NCBI RefSeq assembly: GCF_015672735.1
Contig: NZ_JADABY010000029.1
Location: forward strand, 62,001-126,000
DNA length: 64,000 nucleotides
Direction: 5' to 3'
Origin: Citrobacter sp. Res13-Sevr-PEB04-36
GTDB taxonomy: Bacteria > Pseudomonadota > Gammaproteobacteria > Enterobacterales > Enterobacteriaceae
Under the pieces are notes generated by a model that saw only the letters and a program-made list of their open reading frames with translations, did not search any database and had not been told where the DNA came from. Each line of letters starts with the position of its first letter. The first letter of the stretch is position 1. Of this stretch, positions 29,956 to 41,702 are shown in pieces. The position numbers and the translations under genes are program-made.

Positions 29956-30548
29956 CAGTTACCCAGCGTGGTGGAAACACGCGCCGGGGAAGACGTTGGC
30001 GCTGCTGCTTGATTCTCAACAGGCTGTACGTCATCACTGGATGACTGCGCGTCGGCAATATGTACGCTTGGCAGCTTACGAATCAATTGTTCGGCCGCTT
30101 TGTCATACATTTCTTTAACGATCATATCCTGCTCGTTATCCTTCGCCAGTGCAGCCTGCGAGTTGTCAAAGAATGAACGATAAACCTTGGCGCTGATTGG
30201 GTAGATGTCATGGCCCGGAATCAAAACGGAAGCATTGACCGTCATCACCATCTGGTATTCAGCTGTTTGACCGTTCTGGAACACAGACGCTGTGTCTTTT
30301 GAAATACTTACGCGACCCAGACGCAGGGACGGAACGTCTTTACGTGTTGAACTGCTTTCGAGCAGCTCTATATCATTCAGACGCAGCTGATTACGTACCG
30401 CACGGCTTAACGGGCCGTTCGGATCGCCAGAGTCCAGAATCATGGTTTTCATCGTGGGTGGCACCTGTGTAGTGCTACGCAGATGCCATCCGCACCCGGC
30501 GGTGACCAGCACCACCAGGGATAACAACAATGTTGTCAGATGTCGCAC
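29955..30548 (-). CDS. lptE: LPS-assembly lipoprotein LptE
   Basis: 197-aa outer-membrane lipoprotein that plugs the LptD barrel and is needed for LPS export. Signal peptide with lipobox TAGC (Cys19), then [20 protein letters not shown]. The C-terminal 30 residues are Ser/Ala/Pro-rich. The start codon is GTG at 30548. It lies between leuS (14-nt gap) and holA (1-nt overlap), the E. coli order. Confidence 0.96.
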   Translation of the reverse strand: MRHLTTLLLSLVVLVTAGCGWHLRSTTQVPPTMKTMILDSGDPNGPLSRAVRNQLRLNDIELLESSSTRKDVPSLRLGRVSISKDTASVFQNGQTAEYQMVMTVNASVLIPGHDIYPISAKVYRSFFDNSQAALAKDNEQDMIVKEMYDKAAEQLIRKLPSVHIADAQSSSDDVQPVENQAAAPTSSPARVSTTLGN

Positions 30549-30562
30549 GCTTCCTCCCGCGC

Positions 30563-33145
30563 TTAGCCAACGACCAGATTGAGGAGTTTACCCGGGACAT
30601 AAATCACTTTACGCACGGTAACGCCATCAAGATATTTTGCCACCAGATGCTCCTGGCCAGCACGCTCACGAACTTGCTCTTCGGTGGCATTTACCGGAAC
30701 GGTGATTTTACCACGTACTTTACCGTTTACCTGTACCACAACCAGCGTTGAGTCTTCGATCATTGCGCTTTCGTCAGCAACCGGCCACGGTGCGTTGTCG
30801 ATATCGCCTTCGCCTTTCAACTCCTGCCATAAGGTGAAGCAAACGTGCGGGGTGAATGGGTTGAGCATACGCACAACGGCCAGCAACGCTTCCTGCATCA
30901 GGGCGCGATCCTGTTCATCTTCCTGCGACGCTTTTGCCAGCTTGTTCATCAGTTCCATAATTGCCGCAATCGCGGTGTTAAAGGTCTGACGACGGCCGAT
31001 ATCATCGGTCACTTTCGCAATGGTTTTGTGAACATCACGACGCAGCGCTTTTTGATCTTCGTTCAATGCTTCGACGTTCAGGGCGGCAACATCACCTTTG
31101 CTGGTGTGTTCGTAAACCAGTTTCCAGACACGTTTCAGGAAGCGGTTTGCCCCTTCTACGCCGGATTCCTGCCATTCCAGGGTCATATCAGCCGGAGAGG
31201 CGAACATCATGAACAAACGTACGGTGTCCGCGCCGTAACGCTCAACCATCACCTGCGGGTCGATACCGTTGTTTTTCGACTTGGACATCTTGCTCATGCC
31301 GGTATACACCAGTTCATGACCTTCGGCGTCCTGCGCCTTCACGATACGGCCTTTCTCGTCACGTTCAACGATGGCATCAACCGGAGAAACCCAGTTACGC
31401 TCGCCGTTTACGCCTACATAGTAGAAGGCATCAGCCAGCACCATACCCTGACACAACAGCTGTTTAGCCGGTTCGTCAGAGTTTACCATGCCCGCGTCGC
31501 GCATCAGCTTGTGGAAGAAGCGGAAGTAGAGCAGGTGCATGATGGCGTGCTCAATACCACCAATGTAGATATCAACTGGCAGCCAGTAGTTGGCGGCCTT
31601 AGAGTCCAGCATGCCTTCCTGATACTGCGGGCAGGTATAGCGCGCGTAGTACCAGGAAGATTCCATAAAGGTATCAAAGGTGTCGGTTTCACGCAGCGCA
31701 GGCATACCGTTAACGGTAGTCTTCGCCCACTCCGGGTCCGCTTTAATCGGGCTGGTAATACCGTCCATGACGACATCTTCTGGCAGAATAACCGGCAGCT
31801 GATCTTCTGGGGTTGGCAACACGGTGCCATCTTCCAGCGTGACCATTGGGATTGGAGCGCCCCAGTAACGCTGACGGGAAACACCCCAGTCACGCAGACG
31901 GTAGTTAACTTTACGCTCGCCCACGCCTTTTTCGACCAGCTTGTCGGCAATAGCGTTGAAAGCCGCTTCGAAATCGAGACCGTCGAACTCACCAGAATTA
32001 AACAGCACGCCTTTCTCGGTTAGTGCCTGCTCAGACAGATCCGGTTCTGAACCGTCCGCTGCCAGGATAACTGGCTTGATGCTCAGACCATATTTGGTTG
32101 CGAACTCGTAGTCGCGCTGATCGTGACCCGGCACGGCCATCACGGCACCGGTGCCGTATTCCATCAGCACGAAGTTTGCAGCCCAAACCGGGATCTCTTC
32201 ACCGGTCAGCGGATGAATCGCTTTAAAGCCAGTGTCGACGCCTTTCTTCTCCATGGTCGCCATTTCAGCTTCGGCAACCTTGGTGTTGCGGCATTCGTCG
32301 ATGAACGCAGCCAGTTCAGGGTTATTTGCTGCCGCTTTCTGCGCCAGCGGGTGACCGGCGGCAACCGCCAGGTAAGTTGCACCCATAAAGGTGTCCGGGC
32401 GGGTGGTGTAAACGGTCAGCGTGTTGTCGTAGCCGTTGACATCAAAGGTGATTTCCACGCCTTCAGAGCGGCCAATCCAGTTGCGCTGCATCGTTTTAAC
32501 GGTGTCAGGCCAGTGATCAAGACGGTCCAGGTCGCGCAGCAGTTCGTCAGCGTATGCAGTGATTTTAATAAACCACTGTGGGATCTCTTTACGCTCAACT
32601 TTAGTGTCGCAGCGCCAGCAGCAGCCGTCGATAACCTGCTCGTTCGCAAGGACCGTCTGGTCGTTAGGGCACCAGTTGACCGCAGAAGTTTTCTTGTACA
32701 CCAGACCTTTTTTATACAGTTCGGTGAAGAATTTTTGCTCCCAACGGTAATATTCCGGGGTGCAGGTCGCCAGCTCACGGCTCCAGTCATAACCGAAGCC
32801 CAGCATCTTGAGCTGGTTTTTCATGTACGCGATGTTGTCGTACGTCCACGGTGCCGGTGCAGTGTTGTTTTTCACTGCAGCGCCTTCAGCTGGCAGGCCG
32901 AATGCATCCCAGCCAATCGGCTGCAGAACGTTTTTGCCCAGCATACGCTGATAGCGGGCGATCACGTCACCGATAGTGTAGTTACGTACGTGGCCCATGT
33001 GTAGTCGACCAGAAGGATAGGGAAGCATAGACAGGCAGTAATACTTCTCTTTGCTCTCGTCTTCGGTAACTTCAAATGTGCGCTTCTCATCCCAGTGAAG
33101 CTGTACTTTGGATTCTATCTCTTCCGGGCGGTATTGCTCTTGCAT
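30563..33145 (-). CDS. leuS: Leucyl-tRNA synthetase
   Basis: 860-aa class I synthetase, same length as E. coli LeuS. The HIGH-type motif is in [15 protein letters not shown], the CP1 editing domain follows (residues about 225-415, with [14 protein letters not shown]), and KMSKS is in [12 protein letters not shown]. The C-terminal tRNA-binding domain ends [17 protein letters not shown]. The start is ATG 33145 ([13 protein letters not shown]); eight residues further upstream are in frame but not part of the family. Confidence 0.98.
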   Translation of the reverse strand: MQEQYRPEEIESKVQLHWDEKRTFEVTEDESKEKYYCLSMLPYPSGRLHMGHVRNYTIGDVIARYQRMLGKNVLQPIGWDAFGLPAEGAAVKNNTAPAPWTYDNIAYMKNQLKMLGFGYDWSRELATCTPEYYRWEQKFFTELYKKGLVYKKTSAVNWCPNDQTVLANEQVIDGCCWRCDTKVERKEIPQWFIKITAYADELLRDLDRLDHWPDTVKTMQRNWIGRSEGVEITFDVNGYDNTLTVYTTRPDTFMGATYLAVAAGHPLAQKAAANNPELAAFIDECRNTKVAEAEMATMEKKGVDTGFKAIHPLTGEEIPVWAANFVLMEYGTGAVMAVPGHDQRDYEFATKYGLSIKPVILAADGSEPDLSEQALTEKGVLFNSGEFDGLDFEAAFNAIADKLVEKGVGERKVNYRLRDWGVSRQRYWGAPIPMVTLEDGTVLPTPEDQLPVILPEDVVMDGITSPIKADPEWAKTTVNGMPALRETDTFDTFMESSWYYARYTCPQYQEGMLDSKAANYWLPVDIYIGGIEHAIMHLLYFRFFHKLMRDAGMVNSDEPAKQLLCQGMVLADAFYYVGVNGERNWVSPVDAIVERDEKGRIVKAQDAEGHELVYTGMSKMSKSKNNGIDPQVMVERYGADTVRLFMMFASPADMTLEWQESGVEGANRFLKRVWKLVYEHTSKGDVAALNVEALNEDQKALRRDVHKTIAKVTDDIGRRQTFNTAIAAIMELMNKLAKASQEDEQDRALMQEALLAVVRMLNPFTPHVCFTLWQELKGEGDIDNAPWPVADESAMIEDSTLVVVQVNGKVRGKITVPVNATEEQVRERAGQEHLVAKYLDGVTVRKVIYVPGKLLNLVVG

Positions 33146-33380
33146 GGCAGCCAGTGGTCCTGTTTTCAATACAGCTACAAACGTAGCTTTAGATGTGGTG
33201 TTTCAGATCCGCATAGCATAGCCCAAACGTCCGCGTCAAAACAGCCTTTCGCGCATTCAGCATTGAATTCCCGCAAGGATAAATATTGCACGAATTTACA
33301 TACTCTGTGGACAGTCTTGCAAAGCGTAGTGTAAATAACGTCTATTATTATAGACAGTTAACGACCCAGGAGGCGAAGCG

Positions 33381-33863
33381 ATGAACAAGGTTGCTCAATA
33401 TTACCGTGAACTGGTGACGTCACTTAGCGAACGTCTGCGCAATGGTGAACGCGATATCGATGCGCTGGTGGACCAGGCACGTCAGCGAGTTATGCAGACC
33501 GGGGAGTTAACGCGAACCGAGGTAGAGGAACTCACCAGGGCCGTCAGACGCGACCTTGAAGAGTTCGCGCTCAGTTATGAAGAGAGTCTCGATGAGGAGA
33601 CTGACAGCGTTTTTATGCGGGTTATCAAGGAGAGTATCTGGCAGGAGTTGGCGGATATTACTGATAAAACCCAGCTTGAATGGCGCGAAGTGTTTCAGGA
33701 TCTGAGTCATCACGGGGTTTATCACAGTGGCGAGGTGGTCGGGCTGGGGAATCTGGTTTGTGAGAAATGCCACTTCCATTTAGCCGTTTATACGCCAGAT
33801 GTGCTGCCGCTATGCCCGAAATGCGGTCACGATCAATTCCAGCGCAGACCGTTCGAACCGTGA
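33381..33863 (+). CDS. ybeL: DUF1451 zinc-ribbon protein YbeL
   Basis: 160-aa cytoplasmic protein of unknown function. The N-terminal two thirds are charged and helical (coiled-coil-like), and the C-terminus has a zinc ribbon with two CxxC pairs: CEKC and CPKC. AGGAGG precedes ATG 33381. It diverges from leuS. In E. coli K-12 it is followed by a block of accessory genes (ybeQ to hscC); here a REP and then rihA follow. Confidence 0.93.
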   Translation: MNKVAQYYRELVTSLSERLRNGERDIDALVDQARQRVMQTGELTRTEVEELTRAVRRDLEEFALSYEESLDEETDSVFMRVIKESIWQELADITDKTQLEWREVFQDLSHHGVYHSGEVVGLGNLVCEKCHFHLAVYTPDVLPLCPKCGHDQFQRRPFEP

Positions 33864-33870
33864 TTTTTGT

Positions 33871-33905
33871 GCCGGATGCGACGTGAAGCGTCTTATCCGG
33901 CCTAC
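33871..33905. repeat. REP element between ybeL and rihA
   Basis: Single REP-type palindrome, GCCGGATGCGACGT...TTATCCGGCCTAC, filling the gap between convergent ybeL and rihA. Confidence 0.85.
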
Positions 33906-33908
33906 TCA

Positions 33909-34844
33909 CTACGCGTAAAACTTCAGGCGCTCAGCCAACAGATCGACAAAACCTTGTCGGTCGATATCAACCATAACCGTGGCGTTGGGGTTATTTCCGC
34001 TGAGGAAAAAGTAATCCACCACGGTCATGCCTTGCGTGTATTTTCCCTGCGTCTCTACGCCGACCCAGCGTTCAACGGTGGTAAACAGTTCGGGCTTTAG
34101 TAGCCAGGCAATAGTGCACGGATCGTGTAGCGGTGCGCCAATGAATCCCCATTTCTCGTCTTTGTGATATTCGAAGAAAAAATCCAGTAACTCAGCGACA
34201 ATGGTCGCCACAGGATTGCCAATCGCGCGGAATCGCTCGGTATCTTCACGATGAATTTGCGCTTTATGTGTGACGTCCAGCCCGGCCATCACAACTGGAA
34301 TACCTGACTGAAACACCATCTCTGCCGCTTCGGGATCAACATAAATATTGAATTCTGCGGCCGGCGTCCAGTTTCCCAGACCCATCGCACCGCCCATAAT
34401 TACGATGCGGGCGATTTTTTCATGCAGTTCGGGATGGCTGTTCAGCAGCAGCGCCACGTTAGTTTGTGGTCCGGTAGACACAATAGTGACAAGTTCAGGG
34501 CTTTCGCGCAGGGTTTTCGCCATCAACTCTACGGCGGTACAATTTTGCGGGGCGAAAGCCGGTTCCGGCAGCGCCGGGCCGTCCAGACCGCTCTCACCGT
34601 GGACGTTATCGGCGATAATCAGTTCGCGCATCAGGGGCTTTATTGCGCCCCCGGCAACGGGGATATCGCTGCGACCTAAAAGCGTCAGCATACGCAGCAC
34701 ATTACGCAGGGTTTTATTGGGTGTCTGGTTGCCCGCTGACGATGTTATCGCTTTAACATCAAGTTCAGGTGAGGCGAGGGCGAGAACAATTGCAATAGCG
34801 TCGTCATGACCTGGATCGCAATCAAACAGGATCGGAAGTGCCAT
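33909..34844 (-). CDS. rihA: Pyrimidine-specific ribonucleoside hydrolase RihA
   Basis: 311-aa nucleoside hydrolase, length as in E. coli. The calcium-binding [12 protein letters not shown] motif is at the N-terminus, with [25 protein letters not shown] in the middle; HDPC carries the second metal ligand. It cleaves cytidine and uridine to base and ribose. AAGGAGT lies just upstream of the ATG. Confidence 0.95.
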   Translation of the reverse strand: MALPILFDCDPGHDDAIAIVLALASPELDVKAITSSAGNQTPNKTLRNVLRMLTLLGRSDIPVAGGAIKPLMRELIIADNVHGESGLDGPALPEPAFAPQNCTAVELMAKTLRESPELVTIVSTGPQTNVALLLNSHPELHEKIARIVIMGGAMGLGNWTPAAEFNIYVDPEAAEMVFQSGIPVVMAGLDVTHKAQIHREDTERFRAIGNPVATIVAELLDFFFEYHKDEKWGFIGAPLHDPCTIAWLLKPELFTTVERWVGVETQGKYTQGMTVVDYFFLSGNNPNATVMVDIDRQGFVDLLAERLKFYA

Positions 34845-34929
34845 TGTGACTCCTTGTAGATGGGACTTTGTGACAAGGTTAACGCCGGGCTGTATGTGAT
34901 TCGAGAAGCGAAGAAAGAAAGCGTGATTT

Positions 34930-34953
34930 GGCGCGCACTTTGATGTGCGCGCC
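34930..34953. terminator. Hairpin after gltL
   Basis: Perfect 9-bp GC-rich stem GGCGCGCAC/GTGCGCGCC (loop 6 nt), 7 nt beyond the gltL stop. No direct U tract, but the position suggests it ends gltIJKL transcripts or protects the 3' end. Confidence 0.6.
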
Positions 34954-34960
34954 GGGAAGA

Positions 34961-35686
34961 TTAATGCAGTATTTTGGCGAGGAAGTCTTTGGCACGGTCT
35001 GATTTCGGATTGGCAAAGAACTCTTCTTTCGGTGAGTCTTCCACAATTTTACCTTCATCCATAAAGATCACCCTGTTCGCCACCTTCCGTGCGAAGCCCA
35101 TTTCGTGGGTGACCACCATCATGGTCATCCCTTCATTGGCCAACTCGACCATAACGTCCAGGACTTCGTTGATCATTTCTGGATCGAGCGCTGAGGTGGG
35201 TTCATCAAACAGCATGGCGATAGGATCCATACATAGTGCCCGGGCAATGGCCACGCGCTGTTGCTGTCCACCGGAAAGCTGAGCCGGAAATTTTTCGGCA
35301 TGGGCAGATAATCCCACACGTTCAAGCAGCTTTTGTGCTTTCTCGCGCGCGGGTTTTTTATCGCGTTTAAGCACTTTCACCTGGGCCAGAGTCAGGTTTT
35401 CGATGATCGACAAATGTGGGAACAGTTCAAAGTGCTGGAAGACCATGCCCACGCGAGAACGCAGTTTGGCCAGATCGGTTTTTTTGTCATTCACCACGGT
35501 GCCGTCAACGGTGATCACACCCTGTTGCACAGGCTCCAGGCCGTTTACCGTTTTGATAAGCGTTGATTTACCGGAACCTGACGGACCGCATACCACCACT
35601 ACTTCACCTTTTTTCACTTCCGTGGAGCAGTCGGTCAACACCTGAAAGTGACCATACCATTTAGAAACATTTTTCAGGGTAATCAT
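34961..35686 (-). CDS. gltL: Glutamate/aspartate ABC transporter ATP-binding protein
   Basis: 241-aa ATPase. Walker [11 protein letters not shown]-loop [12 protein letters not shown], signature [15 protein letters not shown], Walker [14 protein letters not shown] and switch H in VVTHEMGFA are all present. Its ATG overlaps the gltK stop by 1 nt (TAATG). Energises uptake of glutamate and aspartate with GltI, GltJ and GltK. Confidence 0.97.
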   Translation of the reverse strand: MITLKNVSKWYGHFQVLTDCSTEVKKGEVVVVCGPSGSGKSTLIKTVNGLEPVQQGVITVDGTVVNDKKTDLAKLRSRVGMVFQHFELFPHLSIIENLTLAQVKVLKRDKKPAREKAQKLLERVGLSAHAEKFPAQLSGGQQQRVAIARALCMDPIAMLFDEPTSALDPEMINEVLDVMVELANEGMTMMVVTHEMGFARKVANRVIFMDEGKIVEDSPKEEFFANPKSDRAKDFLAKILH

Positions 35687-36360
35687 TAAACTGTCCTTTT
35701 CTTCAAATAGCTGACCAACAACGATGCGCTCAGACTGAATACAAAATAGACGGCGCCAGCGAACAGGATCATCTCGACCTGTGTGCCGTCACGCTCGCCA
35801 ATGGTGGAGGCGGTACGGAAGAAATCTGCCAGACTTAATACGTAGACCAGCGAGGTATCCTGGAACAGGACGATGCCCTGAGTAAGCAGCAACGGCACCA
35901 TCGCGCGAAATGCCTGCGGAAGAATAATGAGCTTCATCGACTGCCAGTGGGTCATCCCTAACGCCAGTGCGGCGCTGGACTGTCCGCGGGAAATACTCTG
36001 GATCCCGGCTCGGATAATCTCTGAATAGTACGCCGCTTCAAACATCGAAAATGCCACCATCGCTGAGATGAGGCGAATATCAGTTTTCGGCGACAGACCT
36101 AATACGTTCTGTAAGAACCCCGGCACAATCAGATAGAACCACAGCAGCACCATGACCAGCGGAATAGAGCGGAATACGTTCACGTAGATCTTCGCAAACC
36201 AGGCAATGGGCGCGAAGCTGGACAGACGCATTACCGCAAGGATAGTTCCCCAAACGATGCCAATAATGACCGCCGTAACGGTAATTTTCAGCGTGATGAG
36301 CAGCCCGTCCAGCAGATACGGCAGGGAGGGGACAATTGAACTCCAGTCAAATTCGTACAT
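35686..36360 (-). CDS. gltK: Glutamate/aspartate ABC transporter permease GltK
   Basis: 224-aa inner-membrane permease with five spans and the EAA loop ([29 protein letters not shown]). It pairs with GltJ. Both ends overlap neighbours by 1 nt (TAATG), showing tight coupling. Confidence 0.96.
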   Translation of the reverse strand: MYEFDWSSIVPSLPYLLDGLLITLKITVTAVIIGIVWGTILAVMRLSSFAPIAWFAKIYVNVFRSIPLVMVLLWFYLIVPGFLQNVLGLSPKTDIRLISAMVAFSMFEAAYYSEIIRAGIQSISRGQSSAALALGMTHWQSMKLIILPQAFRAMVPLLLTQGIVLFQDTSLVYVLSLADFFRTASTIGERDGTQVEMILFAGAVYFVFSLSASLLVSYLKKRTV

Positions 36361-37100
36361 TATTTGCCTCCCAAATTGCCAGGCAGGCGAGTTTTACGTT
36401 CAACCAGATTCATCACCAGCATAATAAAGGCGTTAATCAATACGTAGGCAAGAGTGATAGCCGTAAACGACTCCCAGGCGTGGGCAGAATAATCCAGCAG
36501 TTTGCCCGCCTGTGCCGCCATATCGACCAGACCGATGGTCGAGGCGATGGCGGAGTTTTTCACCAGGTTCATCATCTCTGACGTCATTGGCGGCACGATC
36601 ACGCGGTAGGCGTTAGGCAGCAGAACATAGCGATAAGCCTGCGGTAGCGTCAGCCCCATCGCCAGCGCGGCGTTTTTTTGCCCGCGAGGCAGAGACTGAA
36701 TCGCGGCGCGCACCTGCTCACACACGCGGGCGGCGGTAAACAGCCCCAGGCAGAGCATTGATGAGAGGAAGAACTGGATGTTGGGATCCAACTCCGCCTT
36801 GAACCACATGCCGATGTTTTCCGGCAGCAGTTCGGGGATCACCAGATACCAGGTAAAAAACTGGACGATAAGCGGAACGTTACGAAACAGTTCAACATAC
36901 AACGTGCCAATCCCGGAAAGGAAACGGTTGGGAACGGTGCGTAAGATGCCGAATAAGGAACCGATTAGAAAAGCAATAATCCAGGCGGTGATAGATAACG
37001 CGACGGTGACCTGGAAACCACTCCAGAGCCAGCCGAGATAGGTGGTGTTGCCGAACGGGGCTTCCTGTAAAAAAATACCCCAGTTCCAGTCTATAGACAT
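36360..37100 (-). CDS. gltJ: Glutamate/aspartate ABC transporter permease GltJ
   Basis: 246-aa inner-membrane permease of the HisMQ type with the EAA loop [37 protein letters not shown] just upstream is its ribosome-binding site. A strong terminator ends only 14 nt before the ATG, so gltJKL expression depends on readthrough from gltI. Confidence 0.96.
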   Translation of the reverse strand: MSIDWNWGIFLQEAPFGNTTYLGWLWSGFQVTVALSITAWIIAFLIGSLFGILRTVPNRFLSGIGTLYVELFRNVPLIVQFFTWYLVIPELLPENIGMWFKAELDPNIQFFLSSMLCLGLFTAARVCEQVRAAIQSLPRGQKNAALAMGLTLPQAYRYVLLPNAYRVIVPPMTSEMMNLVKNSAIASTIGLVDMAAQAGKLLDYSAHAWESFTAITLAYVLINAFIMLVMNLVERKTRLPGNLGGK

Positions 37101-37113
37101 AAATCTACTCCAG

Positions 37114-37139
37114 AAAAAAAAGGGTAGCAGCGCTACCCT
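37114..37139 (-). terminator. Intra-operon terminator between gltI and gltJ (SroC 3' end)
   Basis: 8-bp perfect stem AGGGTAGC/GCTACCCT with a 3-nt loop, followed on the minus strand by a run of eight T. It abuts the gltJ ribosome-binding site. This is a textbook intrinsic terminator inside an operon and is expected to give more gltI than gltJKL and to form the 3' end of SroC RNA. Confidence 0.9.
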
Positions 37140-37263
37140 CGAAGATTGTCATTCAGCGTTTTTCGGTTTTCGAGCCTGATGGGGAACGACCATCAGGCTT
37201 ATAGTCTGTCCGTGCCGAGTAACAATCGAGAGGGAGGAGAAGCCTCCCTGATTACACTTCATC

Positions 37264-37365
37264 CTTCAAGCTGTCTCATCGTTGGCTGCCTTTACTCATC
37301 CCGGTCACTTACTCATGTAAGCTCCCGGGAATTCGCTCAGTTGCCGCCTTGATACAACTTGAAAG
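37264..37365. repeat. ERIC (IRU) element in gltI-gltJ region
   Basis: About 102 bp bounded by CTTCAAGCTG and CAACTTGAAAG, with the ERIC core ATGTAAGCTCCCGGGAATTC, close to the well-known ERIC consensus (ATGTAAGCTCCTGGGGATTC). It shares its layout with the element at 42886-42988. Confidence 0.85.
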
Positions 37366-37388
37366 ATTTTGTGTACTCTTCTAATTAA

Positions 37389-38297
37389 TTAGTTAAGTGC
37401 TTTATCATTCGGTTCTTTGAACAGGGCTTTCATCTCGCTCGACAGCTCGAAATTCATGTTCAAATTCTTCGGCGGAATTGGGTTTTTAAACCACTTATCA
37501 AACCATTTTTCCGCTTCGCCTGAGGTTTGTGCCTGCGCAATGGTGTCATCCATCAGCTTTTTGAACGCGACGTCGTCTTTACGCAGCATACAACCATACG
37601 CTTCCTGAGATTGTGGCTTGCCGACGATCTCCCAGTTGTCCGGTTTCTTCGCCTTCGCACGTTCACCAGCCAGCAGGGCATCATCCATCATAAAGGCGAC
37701 GGCGCGACCGCTTTCCAGGGTACGGAAAGAGTCACCGTGGTCTTTCGCGCTGATGATGCGCATATCCATTTTTTGTTCTTCGTTGAGCTTATGCAACAAC
37801 ACTTCCGAAGTGGTACCGGAAGTCACAACCACCGCTTTGCCTTTCAGGTCAGCAAAATCTTTGATGTCGCCGCCTTTTTTCGCCAGCAGGCGGGTGCCGA
37901 CAACGAAAATGGTGTCAGAGAACGCCGCTTGTTTCTGGCGCTCAACGTTGTTGGTGGTGGAACCACACTCAAAGTCGAAGGTGCCGTTTTGCAGCAGCGG
38001 GATACGGTTCTGGGAGGTAATCGGAATCAGTTTGACCTGCAGGTCTGGCTTGTTCAGCTTTTTCTTCACGGCCTCAACAATTGCGTTGGAGTAATCCTGT
38101 GAATAACCGACCACTTTTTGCTGATTATCGTAGTAGGAGAACGGGACCGAGGATTCACGGTGTCCGACAACGATCACGCCATTTTTAGCGATCTTATCCA
38201 GGGTGCTACCTGCCGCAGGGGCGGCATCTTCGGCGTGCGCCAGACCGGCAGACATTCCCATGACCAGCATGGCTGTGGCGAGCTTACGTAATTGCAT
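37389..38297 (-). CDS. gltI: Glutamate/aspartate periplasmic binding protein GltI
   Basis: 302-aa solute-binding protein, length equal to E. coli GltI. Signal peptide 1-22 ends AHA before EDAAPAAGSTLDKIAKNG. Family segment GYSQDYSNAIVEAV is present. The start is ATG 38297 (MQLRKLATAML) with AAAGGAG upstream; an extension to 38342 is in frame but outside the family. The gene heads gltIJKL, has a long leader with a sigma-54 promoter signal, and is a GcvB target in Salmonella. Confidence 0.97.
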   Translation of the reverse strand: MQLRKLATAMLVMGMSAGLAHAEDAAPAAGSTLDKIAKNGVIVVGHRESSVPFSYYDNQQKVVGYSQDYSNAIVEAVKKKLNKPDLQVKLIPITSQNRIPLLQNGTFDFECGSTTNNVERQKQAAFSDTIFVVGTRLLAKKGGDIKDFADLKGKAVVVTSGTTSEVLLHKLNEEQKMDMRIISAKDHGDSFRTLESGRAVAFMMDDALLAGERAKAKKPDNWEIVGKPQSQEAYGCMLRKDDVAFKKLMDDTIAQAQTSGEAEKWFDKWFKNPIPPKNLNMNFELSSEMKALFKEPNDKALN

Positions 38298-38572
38298 ATC
38301 CAACTCCTTTATCGTCTGCGTCAGGGACGCATTGATACCCATTGTGATGTTGTTATTGTTTGCTACTTAAAAGTGCAGTCTTGTATATGTTTGTTAACAT
38401 TTAGTTTGGATGAATGTAAAGAATTTGCTGTGTTATTGTTTATTTTTGCGAAGTGCGCCGCACCATTTGGGGGCAAAAATATCTTGTTGCACTTTTCAGG
38501 TGCTACCTGTGCTCAATGCTGGTGCGACCAGGTTGCACATTCAACCAAAACAGCGTTTGCCTTGTATAACAA

Positions 38573-38588
38573 AGCAATAGGCGTGCCA
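38573..38588 (-). promoter_or_regulatory. Sigma-54 (RpoN) promoter of gltIJKL
   Basis: On the minus strand TGGCAC-GCCTA-TTGCT matches the -24/-12 consensus TGGCAC-N5-TTGCW without a mismatch. The transcription start would be near 38562, giving a leader of about 265 nt before the gltI ATG. Uptake of glutamate and aspartate fits nitrogen control. The promoter is read from sequence only. Confidence 0.75.
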
Positions 38589-38610
38589 GAATGGGGAGGA
38601 AAGGGTTTTT

Positions 38611-38690
38611 GTAGGCCGGATAAGCAAAGCGCTATCCGGCGTGGTGAGGCGTGATTGCCGGATGGCGGCGTACCGCCTTATCCGGCCTAC
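38611..38690. repeat. REP pair (BIME) between gltI and lnt
   Basis: GTAGGCCGGATAAG at 38611 and the mirror CCGCCTTATCCGGCCTAC ending at 38690, with GATTGCCGGATGGCGGCG inside. It follows the lnt stop codon by 4 nt and may form the lnt mRNA 3' end. Confidence 0.9.
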
Positions 38691-38694
38691 GAAT

Positions 38695-40257
<1,563 letters not shown>

Positions 40258-41136
40258 TTATTCGTCCAGTTTTGGCTGGGGTGAGTCGTCCGGAATTCTG
40301 ACATGAACCTGAATAATACGACGACTGTCGGCCATGGCGACCTTGAACTGGTAACCATCAATGTCGATAGTCTCTCCACGTGCGGGCAGATGACCAAAGG
40401 CCTGCATCACCAAACCACCAATGGTATCGACTTCTTCGTCGCTAAAGTGGGTGCCGAAGGCTTCGTTGAAGTCTTCAATCGGCGCCAGCGCGCGAATGGT
40501 CCAGGTGTGGCGGCTGAGCTGACGGAAATCGATATCGTCTTCTTCGTCGTACTCGTCTTCGATTTCACCGACGATCAGTTCAAGAATGTCCTCAATGGTC
40601 ACCAGACCCGAGACACCGCCGAACTCGTCGATAACGATAGCCATATGGTACCGCTGAGAGCGGAACTCTTTCAGCATGCGGTCAACACGCTTGCTCTCAG
40701 GTACGACAACTGCCTGGCGTAACACTTTTTCCATGCTGAAGGCTTCGGCATCGCTGCGCATAAACGGCAGCAAATCTTTCGCCATCAGAATCCCTTCAAT
40801 GTGATCTTTGTCTTCGCTGATCACCGGGAAACGCGAGTGGGCGGACTCGATGATGACATCAAGGCATTCGTCCAGGGTCTGGTTGCGTTTCAGGGTGATC
40901 ATCTGGGAACGGGGGATCATGATGTCGCGAACGCGCTGGTCCGCAATGTCCATCACCCCTTCGAGCATATCGCGCGTATCTTCATCGATAAGGTCGTTTT
41001 GCCCGGAATCACGGATCAGCTCCAACAGTTCGTCGCGGTTTTTTGGTTCACCGTGGAAAAGTTGGCTCAGTAACAGGGAAAAAAATCCCTTTTTGCTGTG
41101 TAAGGTGTCACTACTGTGTGAATTGTCGTCGCTCAT
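40258..41136 (-). CDS. corC: CNNM/CorC-family protein CorC (YbeX)
   Basis: 292 aa. Two CBS domains (about 70-190, [23 protein letters not shown]... and [32 protein letters not shown]) and a C-terminal CorC_HlyC FAD-fold domain. No membrane helices. Linked to Mg2+/Co2+ efflux with CorA and, more recently, to ribosome homeostasis. It lies between ybeY and lnt. Confidence 0.95.
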   Translation of the reverse strand: MSDDNSHSSDTLHSKKGFFSLLLSQLFHGEPKNRDELLELIRDSGQNDLIDEDTRDMLEGVMDIADQRVRDIMIPRSQMITLKRNQTLDECLDVIIESAHSRFPVISEDKDHIEGILMAKDLLPFMRSDAEAFSMEKVLRQAVVVPESKRVDRMLKEFRSQRYHMAIVIDEFGGVSGLVTIEDILELIVGEIEDEYDEEDDIDFRQLSRHTWTIRALAPIEDFNEAFGTHFSDEEVDTIGGLVMQAFGHLPARGETIDIDGYQFKVAMADSRRIIQVHVRIPDDSPQPKLDE

Positions 41137-41234
41137 GGCGTCGTATGGGTTCTCATGTTAGTTAATAGGTTGCTCAAGGCACGTAAACTCAGTGCCCGGC
41201 GTCGAAATCTGCGGCCGGCTGTACCGGCAGCAGG

Positions 41235-41702
41235 TTATTCCTTCTCGGCAATGTACGGATCCTCATAGCCCAGAGCAAGCATAATCTCTGTTTCGAGGGA
41301 TTCCATTTCTTCTGCTTCGTCGTCTTCGATATGGTCGTAGCCCAAGAGATGCAGGCTACCGTGTACCACCATGTGCGCCCAGTGGGCTTCAAGGGGCTTA
41401 CCTTGCTCCAGAGCTTCCTTTTCAACCACCTGACGGCAGATGACCAGATCGCCCAGCAGTGGCAGTTCGATGCCTGGCGGAGCTTCAAACGGGAAGGACA
41501 GCACGTTGGTTGATTTGTCTTTCCCGCGATAGGTCAGGTTCAGTTCGTGGCTTTCAGCATCATCGACCAGGCGAATAGTAACCTCTGACTCTGCCTGAAA
41601 CTGCGGGATCACCGCATCCAGCCATGCCTGAAACTGGCGCTCATCCGGTAAACCGGCGTTATCTTCACATGCCAGCTGTAAATCGAGAATAACCTGACTC
41701 AT
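41235..41702 (-). CDS. ybeY: Endoribonuclease YbeY
   Basis: 155-aa metal-dependent RNase for 16S rRNA 3'-end maturation and ribosome quality control. The zinc motif [11 protein letters not shown] (three histidines) is present. Its ATG overlaps the ybeZ stop by 4 nt (ATGA), the conserved coupling of these genes. Confidence 0.97.
   Translation of the reverse strand: MSQVILDLQLACEDNAGLPDERQFQAWLDAVIPQFQAESEVTIRLVDDAESHELNLTYRGKDKSTNVLSFPFEAPPGIELPLLGDLVICRQVVEKEALEQGKPLEAHWAHMVVHGSLHLLGYDHIEDDEAEEMESLETEIMLALGYEDPYIAEKE

Larger units (their letters stand above)
37114..37388 (-). ncRNA. sroC: SroC sRNA region (3' part of gltI mRNA)
   Basis: The gltI-gltJ intergenic region of Salmonella and E. 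coli gives rise to SroC, an RNA released from gltI mRNA that sponges the sRNA GcvB. Here the 288-nt region carries on the minus strand an ERIC element, two stable hairpins (AGGGAGG/CCTCCCT at 37231-37249 and AGCCTGATGG/CCATCAGGCT at 37173-37199) and the terminator. Position and terminator support SroC. The processed 5' end cannot be seen, so the boundaries given are the limits of the region. Confidence 0.65.
38298..38694. promoter_or_regulatory. gltI leader and promoter region
   Basis: 397-bp gene-free region between lnt and gltI (both minus). From gltI outwards it holds a ribosome-binding site, an AT-rich leader, an NtrC-like palindrome GCAC-N7-GTGC at 38489-38503, a sigma-54 promoter at 38573-38588 and a REP pair at 38611-38690. 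Confidence 0.65.

Noticed and set aside
30845-32023. 392-aa plus-strand open frame opposite leuS
   Set aside because: It is fully inside leuS on the other strand, lacks a ribosome-binding site and any recognisable domain, and its His/Phe/Val-rich composition is what the complement of a conserved GC-rich gene gives.
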